NCBI GenBank assembly: GCA_963725505.1
Contig: CAVRYN010000007.1
Coordinates: 346,516-410,515, forward strand
Source: Udaeobacter sp963725505
Lineage (GTDB): Bacteria > Verrucomicrobiota > Verrucomicrobiia > Chthoniobacterales > UBA10450
Direction: 5' to 3'
DNA length: 64,000 bases
Shown here: piece after piece, positions 8,408 to 17,016 of the stretch
Position numbering within the stretch: the stretch's first letter is position 1
How the letters are laid out: every line of letters begins with the position of its first letter
The notes under the pieces: generated by a model
Database searches by the model: none
Seen by the model: only the letters and a program-made list of their open reading frames with translations
What the model was told of the DNA's origin: nothing
Position numbers and translations under genes: made by a program

Positions 8408-9811
8408 TTCCTTGATCGTATCGATGTTGCCCTTCATATAGAAATTTTGCTCGGGCACATCGTCGTGTTTGCCCTCGAGAATTTCCTTAAAGCCGCGCAC
8501 GGTCTCAGCAATTGGCACGTACTGTCCTTTGTAACCGGTGAAAACTTCGGCCACGTGAAATGGCTGGCTGAGGAAACGCTGAATCTTGCGTGCGCGATGG
8601 ACGGTGAGCTTGTCCTCGGGACTTAATTCGTCCATTCCAAGAATCGCAATGATGTCCTGGAGATCCTTATATCGTTGCAGCACTCGTTGTACACCTCGAG
8701 CGACGTTGTAATGCTCTTCGCCGACAATTTCCGGAGCGAGCGATTTTGATGTCGATGCCAGGGGATCAACCGCGGGATAAATCCCCAGCTCAGCGATTGA
8801 GCGCTCAAGCACGATAGTTGAATCAAGATGCGCGAATGTGTTCGCCGGCGCGGGGTCGGTCAGGTCGTCTGCTGGAACGTAAACTGCCTGGAAGGACGTA
8901 ATCGATCCCTTGTTCGTGGACGTGATTCTCTCTTGTAAGTCGCCCATCTCAGCGGCCAGCGTCGGCTGATAACCAACTGCGGATGGCGTTCGCCCAAGCA
9001 GAGCGGACACCTCAGAACCAGCCTGAGAAAATCGGAAGATATTGTCGATGAACAGCAGCACGTCCTGATTGCGTTCGTCTCGAAAATATTCAGTCATGGC
9101 CAGCGCCGAAAGTCCGACGCGTAAGCGTGCGCCCGGCGGCTCGTTCATCTGGCCGAAAACCATCCCGACTTTCGATTTCGACAAATCTTTTTGGTCGATA
9201 ACGCCTGCTTCACTCATTTCTTTGTAAAGGTCGTTACCTTCACGCGAACGCTCGCCTACACCTGCAAACATCGAGACACCGCCATGCTTTATGGCGATGT
9301 TGTTGATCAATTCCTGGATGATAACCGTCTTGCCGACGCCCGCGCCGCCGAATGCTCCGACCTTGCCACCCTTCGAAAATGGGCAGACGAGATCGATGAC
9401 CTTGATTCCTGTTTCGAGGATTTGCACCTTTGTGTCCTGTTCGGTTAACGCCGGTGCGGGGCGGTGGATCGGATAACGTTTTTCAAATTTTACCGGACCA
9501 CGATTATCGACTGGATCGCCCGTCACATTGAAAAGCCGGCCGAGCACAGCTTCTCCGACTGGGACCGTGATTGGTCCGCCAGTATCGGTGACGCTCATCC
9601 CGCGCTTCAATCCGTCGGTAGAAGACATGGCGATGGAGCGGACCCAGTTTTCACCCAGGTGCTGCTGGACTTCGAGAGTGAGCTTCGTCGGGTTGCCGTT
9701 CACCTCGTACTCGATTTCGAGCGCGTTATAGATTTTTGGTAACCCATTCCCGTGCGGAAATTCCACGTCCACAACGGCACCGATGATTTGAACGATCTTT
9801 CCTGTGTTCAT
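8402..9811 (-). CDS. atpD: ATP synthase beta subunit (catalytic)
   Basis: 469 residues, full length. The P-loop GGAGVGKT, the catalytic GERSREGNDLY, the Walker B segment LLFIDNIFRFSQAGSEVSALLGR (start LLFIDNIFR) and the DELSPED variant of the DELSEED torque helix are all visible. It forms the catalytic sites of the F1 head with alpha. It lies eight bases after atpG in the operon. Confidence 0.98.
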   Translation of the reverse strand: MNTGKIVQIIGAVVDVEFPHGNGLPKIYNALEIEYEVNGNPTKLTLEVQQHLGENWVRSIAMSSTDGLKRGMSVTDTGGPITVPVGEAVLGRLFNVTGDPVDNRGPVKFEKRYPIHRPAPALTEQDTKVQILETGIKVIDLVCPFSKGGKVGAFGGAGVGKTVIIQELINNIAIKHGGVSMFAGVGERSREGNDLYKEMSEAGVIDQKDLSKSKVGMVFGQMNEPPGARLRVGLSALAMTEYFRDERNQDVLLFIDNIFRFSQAGSEVSALLGRTPSAVGYQPTLAAEMGDLQERITSTNKGSITSFQAVYVPADDLTDPAPANTFAHLDSTIVLERSIAELGIYPAVDPLASTSKSLAPEIVGEEHYNVARGVQRVLQRYKDLQDIIAILGMDELSPEDKLTVHRARKIQRFLSQPFHVAEVFTGYKGQYVPIAETVRGFKEILEGKHDDVPEQNFYMKGNIDTIKEG

Positions 9812-9818
9812 AAATTGA

Positions 9819-10691
9819 TTAAGAGAGCGCCATTTGCGCAGTAGCGATCTCGAGCAACTCGGTTGTGATGCCAGCTTGACGCATCTTGTTGTATTCGAGC
9901 GTGAGGTCCTTGATGAATTCGTTCGCGTTGTCAGTCGCGTTCTTCATCGCAACCATGCGCGCACTGTGCTCGGATGCGCGCGCGTCGAGGATCATCTGGA
10001 AAACCTGGTAGGAAATATAATACGGCAGCATCGAATCAAGGACGACCTCGGCGTTCGGCTCGAATACGTAGCCTATCATCGGATCGACACCTTCACTTTC
10101 GGCTTGGGCGACTTCGCTCTTCGGCAAATCAAAACTACTGATCGGCAGCAGTGTCTGCACCACCGTGCGCTGGTTGATCGTGTTGATGAAATGCGTGTAG
10201 AGCACGGAAACTTTGTCCACCTCGCGTCTGAGAAATTTTTCGATGCAAAATCGTGCGAGCGGTTTGGTTTCAATGAAGTTGGGAGAGTCTTTCAGCTCGA
10301 AATCGGCCAGCAACTCCCGTTTTGTCCGCGCGATAAACTGTCGCGCTTTCTTCCCCGTGACCACGAAAGCTGTTTTAGCCTGGTCAAAATTTGCGGCCTC
10401 GCGAAAAAGGTTCGTGTTCAATGAGCCGCAAAGCCCCTTGTCGGTGCTGATGATCAGGACCAGTTCCTTTTTAAGAGGCCGAATTTCCAAAAGCGGATGC
10501 AATTTGGGATCCGTCCGTTTTTGTAACGAAACGAAAACTTTATTCGTCAAATCAGCGTAAGGCCGTCCGGCGAGTGCATGCTGCTGCGCTTTGCGCATCT
10601 TGGAAGCAGCGACCATTTGCATCGCTTTGGTGATCTGCGCCGTGTTGCGAATCGATTTGATCCGGCGCCGTATGTCCTGCGTGTTCGCCAT
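9819..10691 (-). CDS. atpG: ATP synthase gamma subunit
   Basis: 290 residues. The N-terminal coiled-coil helix (RRRIKSIRNTAQITKAMQMV) and the C-terminal helix (ARASEHSARMVAMKNATDNA) that form the rotor shaft are conserved, as is the central DKGLCGSLN motif. It is the central stalk of F1. Encoded between atpA and atpD in the usual order. Confidence 0.97.
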   Translation of the reverse strand: MANTQDIRRRIKSIRNTAQITKAMQMVAASKMRKAQQHALAGRPYADLTNKVFVSLQKRTDPKLHPLLEIRPLKKELVLIISTDKGLCGSLNTNLFREAANFDQAKTAFVVTGKKARQFIARTKRELLADFELKDSPNFIETKPLARFCIEKFLRREVDKVSVLYTHFINTINQRTVVQTLLPISSFDLPKSEVAQAESEGVDPMIGYVFEPNAEVVLDSMLPYYISYQVFQMILDARASEHSARMVAMKNATDNANEFIKDLTLEYNKMRQAGITTELLEIATAQMALS

Positions 10692-10716
10692 TTGTTAATC
10701 TGTTCCCTTGCTTTGG

Positions 10717-12249
10717 TCACCGCCAGGTCGCCTTGAAGTCATCCAGCGCCGCTTTCAATTGCGACTCGAGGTCTTTATCCAACTCCTTCTTCTCGCGAAT
10801 CGCTCGGAGCAATCCTTCTTTCCGCGTTTCCAACCAATCCTGAAGTTTTAGTTGGTATTCCTTGACGCGCTCAACGGGGACAGAGTCGAGATATCCATTT
10901 TGCATAGCCCACATCACGGCCACCTGTTCTTCCACGGGAATTGGGCTGTACTGTTTTTGCTTAAAAAGCTCGACAATGCGTTGACCGCGATCGAGTCGCG
11001 CTCGCGTCGCCGCGTCCAGATCGGAACCAAATTGTGCAAAGGCGGCTAGCTCGCGGAATTGCGCCAGATCGAGCTTTACCTTGCCGGCAACCTGCTTAAT
11101 GGCTTTGATCTGCGCCGCTGAACCAACGCGGCTTACAGATAGTCCAACGGAAATGGCTGGCCGGACACCTTGATAAAACAGATCGGTCTCGAGGTAAATC
11201 TGACCGTCCGTGATCGAAATCACGTTTGTTGGAATGTAGGCCGAAACGTCGCCAGCTTGCGTCTCAATAATCGGCAACGCAGTGAGCGATCCGCCACCGA
11301 ATTCCTCGGCCATGCGCGCGCTGCGTTCAAGCAAACGTGAATGCAAGTAAAACACGTCGCCTGGATAGGCTTCACGCCCGGATGGCCGCTTCAGCACAAG
11401 CGAAACCTGCCGATACGCCACCGCATGCTTCGATAGATCGTCGAAAACAATGAGAGCATCCATTCCATTATCCATGAACCACTCGCCCATGGCCGCCCCG
11501 GCGAATGGTGCCAGGTACTGGTTGGTAGCCGTGTCCGACGCCGTTGCTGAGATGATCGTCGTGTATGGCATCGCACCCTCTTTTTCTAGCACCGCAAGAG
11601 CGCGCGCCACATTGGAATTTTTCTGACCGATCGCAACGTAGATGCAGTAGAGCGGCCGATAATTCTTGTCGCCTTGGTCCTCGGCCGCCTTGTTCAAACG
11701 CGCCTGGCTGATGATCGTGTCGATGGCAATCGTACTTTTGCCAGTCGCGCGGTCGCCGATAATCAGCTCGCGCTGTCCGCGACCGATGGGAATCATCGCA
11801 TCGATTGCCATGATGCCGGTTTGCACCGGCTGATTCACGCTGCGGCGCTTGATGACGCCCGGCGCAATTTTCTCAAGAGGATAAAACGCGTCAGTCTTGA
11901 CTGGGCCTTTCCCATCCAATGGCTGGCCCAAGGTGTTAACAACACGCCCGAGCAATGCCTTGCCGACTGGAACCTGCAACAGTTTACCAGTGGTTCTTAC
12001 CTCGTCGCCTTCTGCGACTTTCGTGGTTTCGCCCATTAAAATAGCGCCGACTTCAGTTTCTTCGAGGTTTAGCGCGAGACCGAATACTCCGTTTGGAAAT
12101 TCGATCATCTCGTTAAGCATGACGTCGCTCAGGCCTTCGATACGCGCGACCCCATCGCCTGTTTCGCGCACAACGCCCACGTTGCTTTTTGTCGTCGATG
12201 TTTTCAGCCCTTCAATTTTCGTTTCGATCTCTTCGAGTATGCTGCTCAT
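10717..12249 (-). CDS. atpA: ATP synthase alpha subunit
   Basis: 510 residues from the ATG at 12247-12249 (MSSILEEIETKIEGL). A longer frame to 12348 exists but would overlap atpH by about 85 bases and adds residues foreign to the family. The nucleotide site reads GDRATGKST, a variant of the usual GDRQTGKT. The VGLSVSRVGSAAQ segment and the C-terminal helical domain are intact. It forms the non-catalytic nucleotide sites of F1. Confidence 0.97.
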   Translation of the reverse strand: MSSILEEIETKIEGLKTSTTKSNVGVVRETGDGVARIEGLSDVMLNEMIEFPNGVFGLALNLEETEVGAILMGETTKVAEGDEVRTTGKLLQVPVGKALLGRVVNTLGQPLDGKGPVKTDAFYPLEKIAPGVIKRRSVNQPVQTGIMAIDAMIPIGRGQRELIIGDRATGKSTIAIDTIISQARLNKAAEDQGDKNYRPLYCIYVAIGQKNSNVARALAVLEKEGAMPYTTIISATASDTATNQYLAPFAGAAMGEWFMDNGMDALIVFDDLSKHAVAYRQVSLVLKRPSGREAYPGDVFYLHSRLLERSARMAEEFGGGSLTALPIIETQAGDVSAYIPTNVISITDGQIYLETDLFYQGVRPAISVGLSVSRVGSAAQIKAIKQVAGKVKLDLAQFRELAAFAQFGSDLDAATRARLDRGQRIVELFKQKQYSPIPVEEQVAVMWAMQNGYLDSVPVERVKEYQLKLQDWLETRKEGLLRAIREKKELDKDLESQLKAALDDFKATWR

Positions 12250-12262
12250 GATTTTGGCTTGA

Positions 12263-12655
12263 TTAAAGTTCTTGTTGGAGACGTTCGAGCCGGTTGCGCA
12301 CAGTTCCGTCCCAGACATCGTTCCCCACGCGGATGCGCATTCCGCCAAGAAGCTGAGGGTTAACGACGAACTCAGTCGTCAGATCGCCGCCATATTTCCT
12401 TTTCAGATTCGCAACAAGCTCCGAACTAATCGTGGATTCCACGTCGCTCGCCGTCTCGATCCGCGCACGGCGCTTGTCTAGTTCGAGCCGCAGCAGACGC
12501 CTGTAATTTTTAAGGATGTCGACGTAATTGCGCCGTCTTCTAGCAATGAGCGAATCGACCAACGATGCGATTCTTCCGGGATCGAGCTGATCATCTATAA
12601 AACTTGCTCGAAGCATTTCACGCGAGAGCTTGCGAATTTCCTTGTTGATCTTCAT
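12263..12655 (-). CDS. atpH: ATP synthase delta subunit, short form
   Basis: 130 residues, clearly shorter than the usual 175-185. The C-terminal part TTEFVVNPQLLGGMRIRVGN is the canonical delta/OSCP signature, and position between atpF and atpA confirms identity. The N-terminal helical bundle that binds alpha is reduced to about 75 residues. I believe verrucomicrobial delta subunits are often short, so this is not necessarily truncated. The start ATG overlaps the atpF stop by one base (TGATG). Confidence 0.9.
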   Translation of the reverse strand: MKINKEIRKLSREMLRASFIDDQLDPGRIASLVDSLIARRRRNYVDILKNYRRLLRLELDKRRARIETASDVESTISSELVANLKRKYGGDLTTEFVVNPQLLGGMRIRVGNDVWDGTVRNRLERLQQEL

Positions 12656-13197
12656 CAGGCCAGTTGACGGGATGCTTCTTCCTGCAAACGCCGTTGATCC
12701 TCCGGAGTCAACACCTTCTCAGTGACTTTCGCCGTCGTTTCAACTACCAGGCGCCCAAGCTCGTGCTTCAAAGATTCCATTGTGCGCTCGTGCTCAATCG
12801 CGCTGACCTCGCGTGCCTTGGCAATAATCTGCTCCGCGGCCGCAATCGCCTCCTGCTGTTTGCGCTCGGACAAATGCGCAGCGCTTTCGCGCGCTTCATC
12901 GATCATTCTCTGTGCATCGGCGTTGGCTTTTACCAGGATCTCCTGGTAACGCTTCTCTGCTTGCGCGAGTTCCTTCTTAATTTTCTCAGCATTGAGCTGC
13001 CCCTCCTCGATTGTGCGCCGGCGTTCCTCCAGCACCGCAAGAATCGGTTTGTAGGCGAAGCGCTGCAAAAGATATGCGACGATGCAGAAACTGATCACCT
13101 GCGACAGAAACAACTTCCAATTCCAGCCGAACGTCTCGGCTGTATCGCGCAAGATGTCGGTTACGCCTCCGCTACTGGCGGCAATTATCAGGTTCAT
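12655..13197 (-). CDS. atpF: ATP synthase b subunit
   Basis: 180 residues: one N-terminal transmembrane helix (FLSQVISFCIVAYLLQRF) and a long charged helix with Ala, Glu and Arg typical of the peripheral stalk (LAQAEKRYQEILVKANADAQ and AEQIIAKAREVSAIEHERTM). It dimerises and holds the F1 head against the membrane sector. Lies between atpE and atpH. Confidence 0.95.
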   Translation of the reverse strand: MNLIIAASSGGVTDILRDTAETFGWNWKLFLSQVISFCIVAYLLQRFAYKPILAVLEERRRTIEEGQLNAEKIKKELAQAEKRYQEILVKANADAQRMIDEARESAAHLSERKQQEAIAAAEQIIAKAREVSAIEHERTMESLKHELGRLVVETTAKVTEKVLTPEDQRRLQEEASRQLA

Positions 13198-13241
13198 AAA
13201 CTAGGTTTCGGGCGCAACATCGATTGCCTCCCCGGTGAAAA

Positions 13242-13454
13242 TTAGTGAACGAGATAGAGCGCGTAGAAAACGATCGCCTCGGTCAATGCGATGGCGAGAA
13301 TTCCGTGCACGAGCACTTGCGTGAACGCACCAGGATTGCGACCGACCGCGCTGGTCATGCCTAAGCCGGTCAGGCCGATTCCGATTCCGACGCCCATCGC
13401 GGCAAGCCCGACGTGAATGCTTCCGCTCAGTTCTGCTAGTATTGGTAGTATCAT
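13242..13454 (-). CDS. atpE: ATP synthase c subunit (rotor ring)
   Basis: 70 residues, two hydrophobic helices joined by the polar loop GRNPGA. Helix 2 reads LAIALTEAIVFYALYL with the ion-carrying Glu at residue 59. There is no Gln in helix 1 at the place used by Na+-dependent rings and no Ser/Thr after the Glu, so the ring most likely carries protons. The start is the ATG at 13452-13454; a much longer open frame upstream is only antisense-free read-through over atpB. Confidence 0.95.
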   Translation of the reverse strand: MILPILAELSGSIHVGLAAMGVGIGIGLTGLGMTSAVGRNPGAFTQVLVHGILAIALTEAIVFYALYLVH

Positions 13455-13501
13455 ATTTTTCTTAGTTGGTTTTGCGATCTCGTCACGAGATCGTTGAAAA
13501 A

Positions 13502-14401
13502 TCAGTGCGCGTGCTCCGGTCCCTCCTGGTGTTCTGCAATCAACATTGTGAAAACCGCAGTCAGCAGCATGAAAACGAGCGCCTGCACAAATCCCACAAG
13601 CACTTCGAGGAAATAAAACGGAATCGGCAGAATGGGCGACAGCCACGGGATCATCGTGGACATCGCTTCGAGAATGCTTTCGCCGGCATAAATATTTCCA
13701 AACAATCGAAAACTGAGCGCAATCGGGCGAAATAGAATCGAGATCACTTCGAGCCACCCGACGGCGAAAAAAATGACGATCATGAGGATCTTCACGATTC
13801 CGGATGACTCCCCTTTTGGGCCAAACAAATGTTTCAAGAATCCGCCGACACCGTTGGCCTGAATCGCCCAGACAAACCACATCACGAAAAATATGGCCGA
13901 CATCGCGGTCGTCATGTTTAGGTCCGCGTTGCCACCGCGCAGCAACGGCCGATCGACGTGAAAATTTCCTGTCGCGTCGTAATGGCCCCAACCAACAGTT
14001 CCGATTCCTGGAATTAGTCCAAACCAGTTCACGAACAGAATAAAAATGAAAATCGTCGCAAAAAACCAAAATCCTTTGGCCACTAACTCACGGCCGATGA
14101 TGTTTTCCAAAAAATTGTGCAAGCCCTCAACTAACCACTCCCAAAAATTTTGAATCCCGCTGGGGATTGCCTTAACCCGACGGGTTGCGATTTGTGAAAA
14201 AATGATGATGCCGGCGGCGACGATCCAGGTCACCAACATCGAGTTTGTGATTCCGAAGCCGCCGAACTGAACAAGCATCTGCGGTTTTAACGAGACGCCC
14301 TCGTGCTCAGCCGTGCCCGCTTCAGCTGCAAACGTCGATGTGGCAAGCATTGCGCTGGAAGCCAACGCCAGGATCGACATCAGTAAACAACGATTGCGCA
14401 T
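13502..14401 (-). CDS. atpB: ATP synthase a subunit
   Basis: 299 residues. The essential Arg is in PIALSFRLFGNIYAGE, and the last helix has the usual FVQALVFMLLTAVF. The N-terminus adds a signal-peptide-like stretch (MRNRCLLMSILALASSAML, then ATSTFAAEAG), giving a longer periplasmic N-terminus than in E. coli. It forms the proton half-channels with the c-ring. First gene of the operon; no atpI was seen upstream. Confidence 0.95.
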   Translation of the reverse strand: MRNRCLLMSILALASSAMLATSTFAAEAGTAEHEGVSLKPQMLVQFGGFGITNSMLVTWIVAAGIIIFSQIATRRVKAIPSGIQNFWEWLVEGLHNFLENIIGRELVAKGFWFFATIFIFILFVNWFGLIPGIGTVGWGHYDATGNFHVDRPLLRGGNADLNMTTAMSAIFFVMWFVWAIQANGVGGFLKHLFGPKGESSGIVKILMIVIFFAVGWLEVISILFRPIALSFRLFGNIYAGESILEAMSTMIPWLSPILPIPFYFLEVLVGFVQALVFMLLTAVFTMLIAEHQEGPEHAH

Positions 14402-14416
14402 TTTTTGGACACAGCT

Positions 14417-14505
14417 GTAGCCGGCATCGGTGATGCCGGCCTGCCGAGGTCATCCGCCTTCGTCCCGCACTCGCGGGATTACGGCGGCAAGGCAGCCCCG
14501 GCTAC
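14417..14505. repeat. REP-like element with two inner hairpins upstream of atpB
   Basis: Outer arms GTAGCCGG (14417-14424) and CCGGCTAC (14498-14505) enclose a perfect 9-bp hairpin (GCCGGCATC GGT GATGCCGGC, 14420-14440) and a 6-bp hairpin TCCCGC/GCGGGA (14463-14478). It occupies most of the 170-base gap between the glycosyltransferase stop and the atpB start, where the atp promoter would be expected. Confidence 0.65.
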
Positions 14506-14570
14506 AACTCGAACGCGCATATGAAAGCGCGTTTTGCGCAGATTGACAAACAAAATTCTCGGACGCGAAC

Positions 14571-15839
14571 TTATTTCGCTGGCAATTCCTCGGCATATTG
14601 CGGAGCAAGCCGGGCAATTGGCTTCGATTTCACCGGCTCCGCAGCGCCATTCATTGTGATCGCTTCTTCGTAGAACGCTTCTAACTGATCGATTTGGGCC
14701 TCTTGTTCGAATCGTTCGATCACGGTAGCGTGGGCACGTTCTCCCATTCGCTCTAACAAGACTGGCGAACTTGTGATTAGCTGCATGGCATTCGCTAATC
14801 CGACGTGATCCTCCTCGGCGACCAGAAACCCGGTGCGCCCGTGATCAACCGCTTCCGGAATTCCACCATGACGTGTCGCGACCACTGGCAATCCAGTGGC
14901 CATTGCTTCCAAAACCGAGTTCGGCACACCTTCCTGGTCTTGATTTGGAGATATTTCGCTCGGATGCAAAAACACATGCGAACTGGCATAAAGGTCCAGG
15001 AGCTCCGGTTGCGACAGAAATCCGACGAAGTGCACATCCCTGAGAATACCCAGCCCCCCGGCGAGCATTTCCAGTTCCGGTTGTAATGGTCCTTTGCCAG
15101 CGATGAAGAATTCCGCGCCAGGATTATCTTTCTTAAAAATCGCAAAAGCGCGCAAGCTCGTGGCAACGCCTTTCTTCGGAATCAACCTGCACGCCTGCAC
15201 CACTCTCCATTTGCCATCTCGCGGCGGTTCTCTGTGCACGAGCGGGAATTCATTGAGCGGGATGCCAGTGCGATTAATGCGCAGCTTTTCCGGCGCGCAG
15301 CCCAATTGAATCAGCCGGTCGGCCAGCGATTGGGAACGCGCGAAGACGAGCGGGAGCGCATTAAAAAGACGACGCAATTTTCCCGGATAATCTTTGATCT
15401 CGGGTTTGTGCGCGACGTCGGCGCCATGGAAAGATACCACGCACGGTTTGTCCCACTGCTCGATGAAAGGAAGCAAGTGCACACCGGTATGACCAAAATA
15501 AATGTGCATGAGATCAGCGCAGTGCCGCTCCAACAATGAATCCAGCGTCTGATACTCGCCCCGATAGACAATGGGGGGCCGCCGTGCCACGAATTTTAGC
15601 CAGCCATGCACCAGCAGATTGGTGCGTCGCTTTGGAATGATTTCAATATCGTCAAACGGAAACCGCTCTGCATTCTGAACCTCTTTGGTGACTACGAAGG
15701 TATCGACGCCCCGCAGCGCTTTTACCTGCCGGTAAATGTGCAACATCTCCGGCTTAAGAAAGCTGGAGCAATAGCTAGCCACAACCCGCCTACCCATACG
15801 ACAGCGGCCAGTTTCGGCAGAGATTCTGAACTTGTCCAT
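14571..15839 (-). CDS. GT4-family glycosyltransferase
   Basis: About 422 residues from ATG 15837-15839, two bases after the obgE stop. GT-B fold: N-terminal acceptor half with VVSFHGADVAHKPE, C-terminal donor half with VVQACRLIPKKGVATSLRAF and the EX7E-type region FLHPSEISPNQDQEGVPNSV, then EAMATGLPVVATRHGGIPE. This is typical of retaining GT4 enzymes that build polysaccharide or glycolipid. Donor and acceptor are not evident. GGGGA precedes the start. Confidence 0.85.
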   Translation of the reverse strand: MDKFRISAETGRCRMGRRVVASYCSSFLKPEMLHIYRQVKALRGVDTFVVTKEVQNAERFPFDDIEIIPKRRTNLLVHGWLKFVARRPPIVYRGEYQTLDSLLERHCADLMHIYFGHTGVHLLPFIEQWDKPCVVSFHGADVAHKPEIKDYPGKLRRLFNALPLVFARSQSLADRLIQLGCAPEKLRINRTGIPLNEFPLVHREPPRDGKWRVVQACRLIPKKGVATSLRAFAIFKKDNPGAEFFIAGKGPLQPELEMLAGGLGILRDVHFVGFLSQPELLDLYASSHVFLHPSEISPNQDQEGVPNSVLEAMATGLPVVATRHGGIPEAVDHGRTGFLVAEEDHVGLANAMQLITSSPVLLERMGERAHATVIERFEQEAQIDQLEAFYEEAITMNGAAEPVKSKPIARLAPQYAEELPAK

Positions 15840-15840
15840 C

Positions 15841-16932
15841 TTAAATTCCCCGGGAAACAATATCTTTATCGTTCGTGATCCTCGCTGCGAGCGCCTCCTT
15901 TAATGCATCCATTCCCTCTCCTTTTGCTGCTGACGTCGGAATGATTTTCGTCTTCGGGAACCTCTCTTGCACCGCTTCCAGATTTTTCTTCGCATCCGGC
16001 AAATCCATCTTGTTGGCAACAACCAGCCACGGTCGCGATGAAAGCGCCGGATCATAAAGATCGATTTCGCGCCGAAGATTCTGCAAATCTTCCACCGGAT
16101 TGCGTCCTTCGCTTCCGGCCACATCGATGACGAATAGTAAAATGCGGCAGCGCGTGATGTGCCGCAGGAATTCGTGGCCAAGACCAAGCCCTCGGTGCGC
16201 TCCTTCGATCAAGCCGGGAATGTCTGCAATGGTGGCGCGCCGGTAACCTGGAAATTCAATCACGCCAACAATCGGATGCAATGTGGTGAACGGATATGCC
16301 GCAACCTTGGGGCGGGCAGCGGAAATCCTCCGCAACAACGTCGATTTGCCAGCATTCGGATAACCAACCAATCCGGCATCCGCAATCGTTCGTAGTTCGA
16401 GCAGGAAATATCCTTGCTCACCTTCTTGGCCTTCCGTGTATTGGCGCGGCGCGCGGTTGCGCGAGCTTTTGAAGTGCACATTGCCTTTGCCCCCTGCTCC
16501 ACCGCGACAAAGCACAAATTCTTCGCCGTCGCGCGTGAGATCGACAATGAGAATTGCCGATTGCCAATTGCGAATTGCCAATTGCTCTGAATTCGACGTT
16601 GAGCGTTGAGCGTTGGGCGTTGGACGTTTTTCCTCCTGTGCCGGCCAAACGATTGTGCCTGCGGGAACCTTCACGATCTTATCCGCACCTGCTCGTCCCG
16701 TCATCTTCTTCCCCTTCCCGTGCCCACCGTTCTTTGCTTTGATAATCGGCTCGTAGAAAAGGTTGGTGAGATTATCGACATGCCGGTCGGCTCGCAGGAT
16801 CACATCGCCGCCGCGTCCGCCATCGCCGCCATCAGGCCCGCCTTTCGGCACAAACTTCTCCCTCCGAAAACTGACGCACCCGCGCCCGCCATTTCCTGCT
16901 TGTACGAAAACTTTGACCCGGTCGACAAACAT
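15841..16932 (-). CDS. obgE: Obg/CgtA GTPase with an in-frame repeat insertion
   Basis: 363 residues. The Gly-rich Obg domain (VFVQAGNGGRGCVSFRREKF, GGPDGGDGGRGGD) is followed by the G domain with P-loop VGYPNAGKST (about residues 189-198), DIPGLIEGAH and NKMDLPD. Obg is an essential ribosome-assembly and stress GTPase. Between AGTIVWPAQ and LIVDLTRDGE, where other Obg proteins have only a few residues, about 28 residues (100-127) rich in Asn, Gln, Ser and Arg are inserted. This stretch is encoded by tandem repeats at 16552-16635 and keeps the frame open. The rest of the Obg domain is intact, so the protein is probably functional. Confidence 0.93.
   Translation of the reverse strand: MFVDRVKVFVQAGNGGRGCVSFRREKFVPKGGPDGGDGGRGGDVILRADRHVDNLTNLFYEPIIKAKNGGHGKGKKMTGRAGADKIVKVPAGTIVWPAQEEKRPTPNAQRSTSNSEQLAIRNWQSAILIVDLTRDGEEFVLCRGGAGGKGNVHFKSSRNRAPRQYTEGQEGEQGYFLLELRTIADAGLVGYPNAGKSTLLRRISAARPKVAAYPFTTLHPIVGVIEFPGYRRATIADIPGLIEGAHRGLGLGHEFLRHITRCRILLFVIDVAGSEGRNPVEDLQNLRREIDLYDPALSSRPWLVVANKMDLPDAKKNLEAVQERFPKTKIIPTSAAKGEGMDALKEALAARITNDKDIVSRGI
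16552..16630. repeat. Tandem repeat block inside obgE
   Basis: Two parts: AATTGCC-type units at 16552-16585 (ATTGCCAATTGCGAATTGCC) and heptamers CGTTGAG/CGTTGGG at 16595-16626. A related heptamer block lies at 36831-36870 in the cysN/C gene. The total length keeps the obgE frame. Confidence 0.75.
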
Positions 16933-16951
16933 GGCTTCTCCGCGTTACATG

Positions 16952-17016
16952 GTTAAAACGTTGAAGCGTTGAAGCGGTATGGCATGCAATCCCAAAACGC
17001 TTTAACGTTTCAACGT
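16952..17016. repeat. Inverted CGTTGAAG repeats between glgA and obgE
   Basis: Left AACGTTGAAGCGTTGAAGCG and right AAACGCTTTAACGTTTCAAC are imperfect inverted copies. The right copy overlaps the stop region of the glycogen synthase gene. Related to the block at 8381-8407. Confidence 0.5.

Noticed and set aside
13242..14069. 275-codon frame on the minus strand ending with the c subunit
   Set aside because: Only the last 70 codons are atpE; the rest is an out-of-frame reading of atpB.
16595..16626. Heptamer tandem as a CRISPR or phase-variable tract outside genes
   Set aside because: It lies inside obgE; units are 7 bases, so loss of a unit would break an essential gene.
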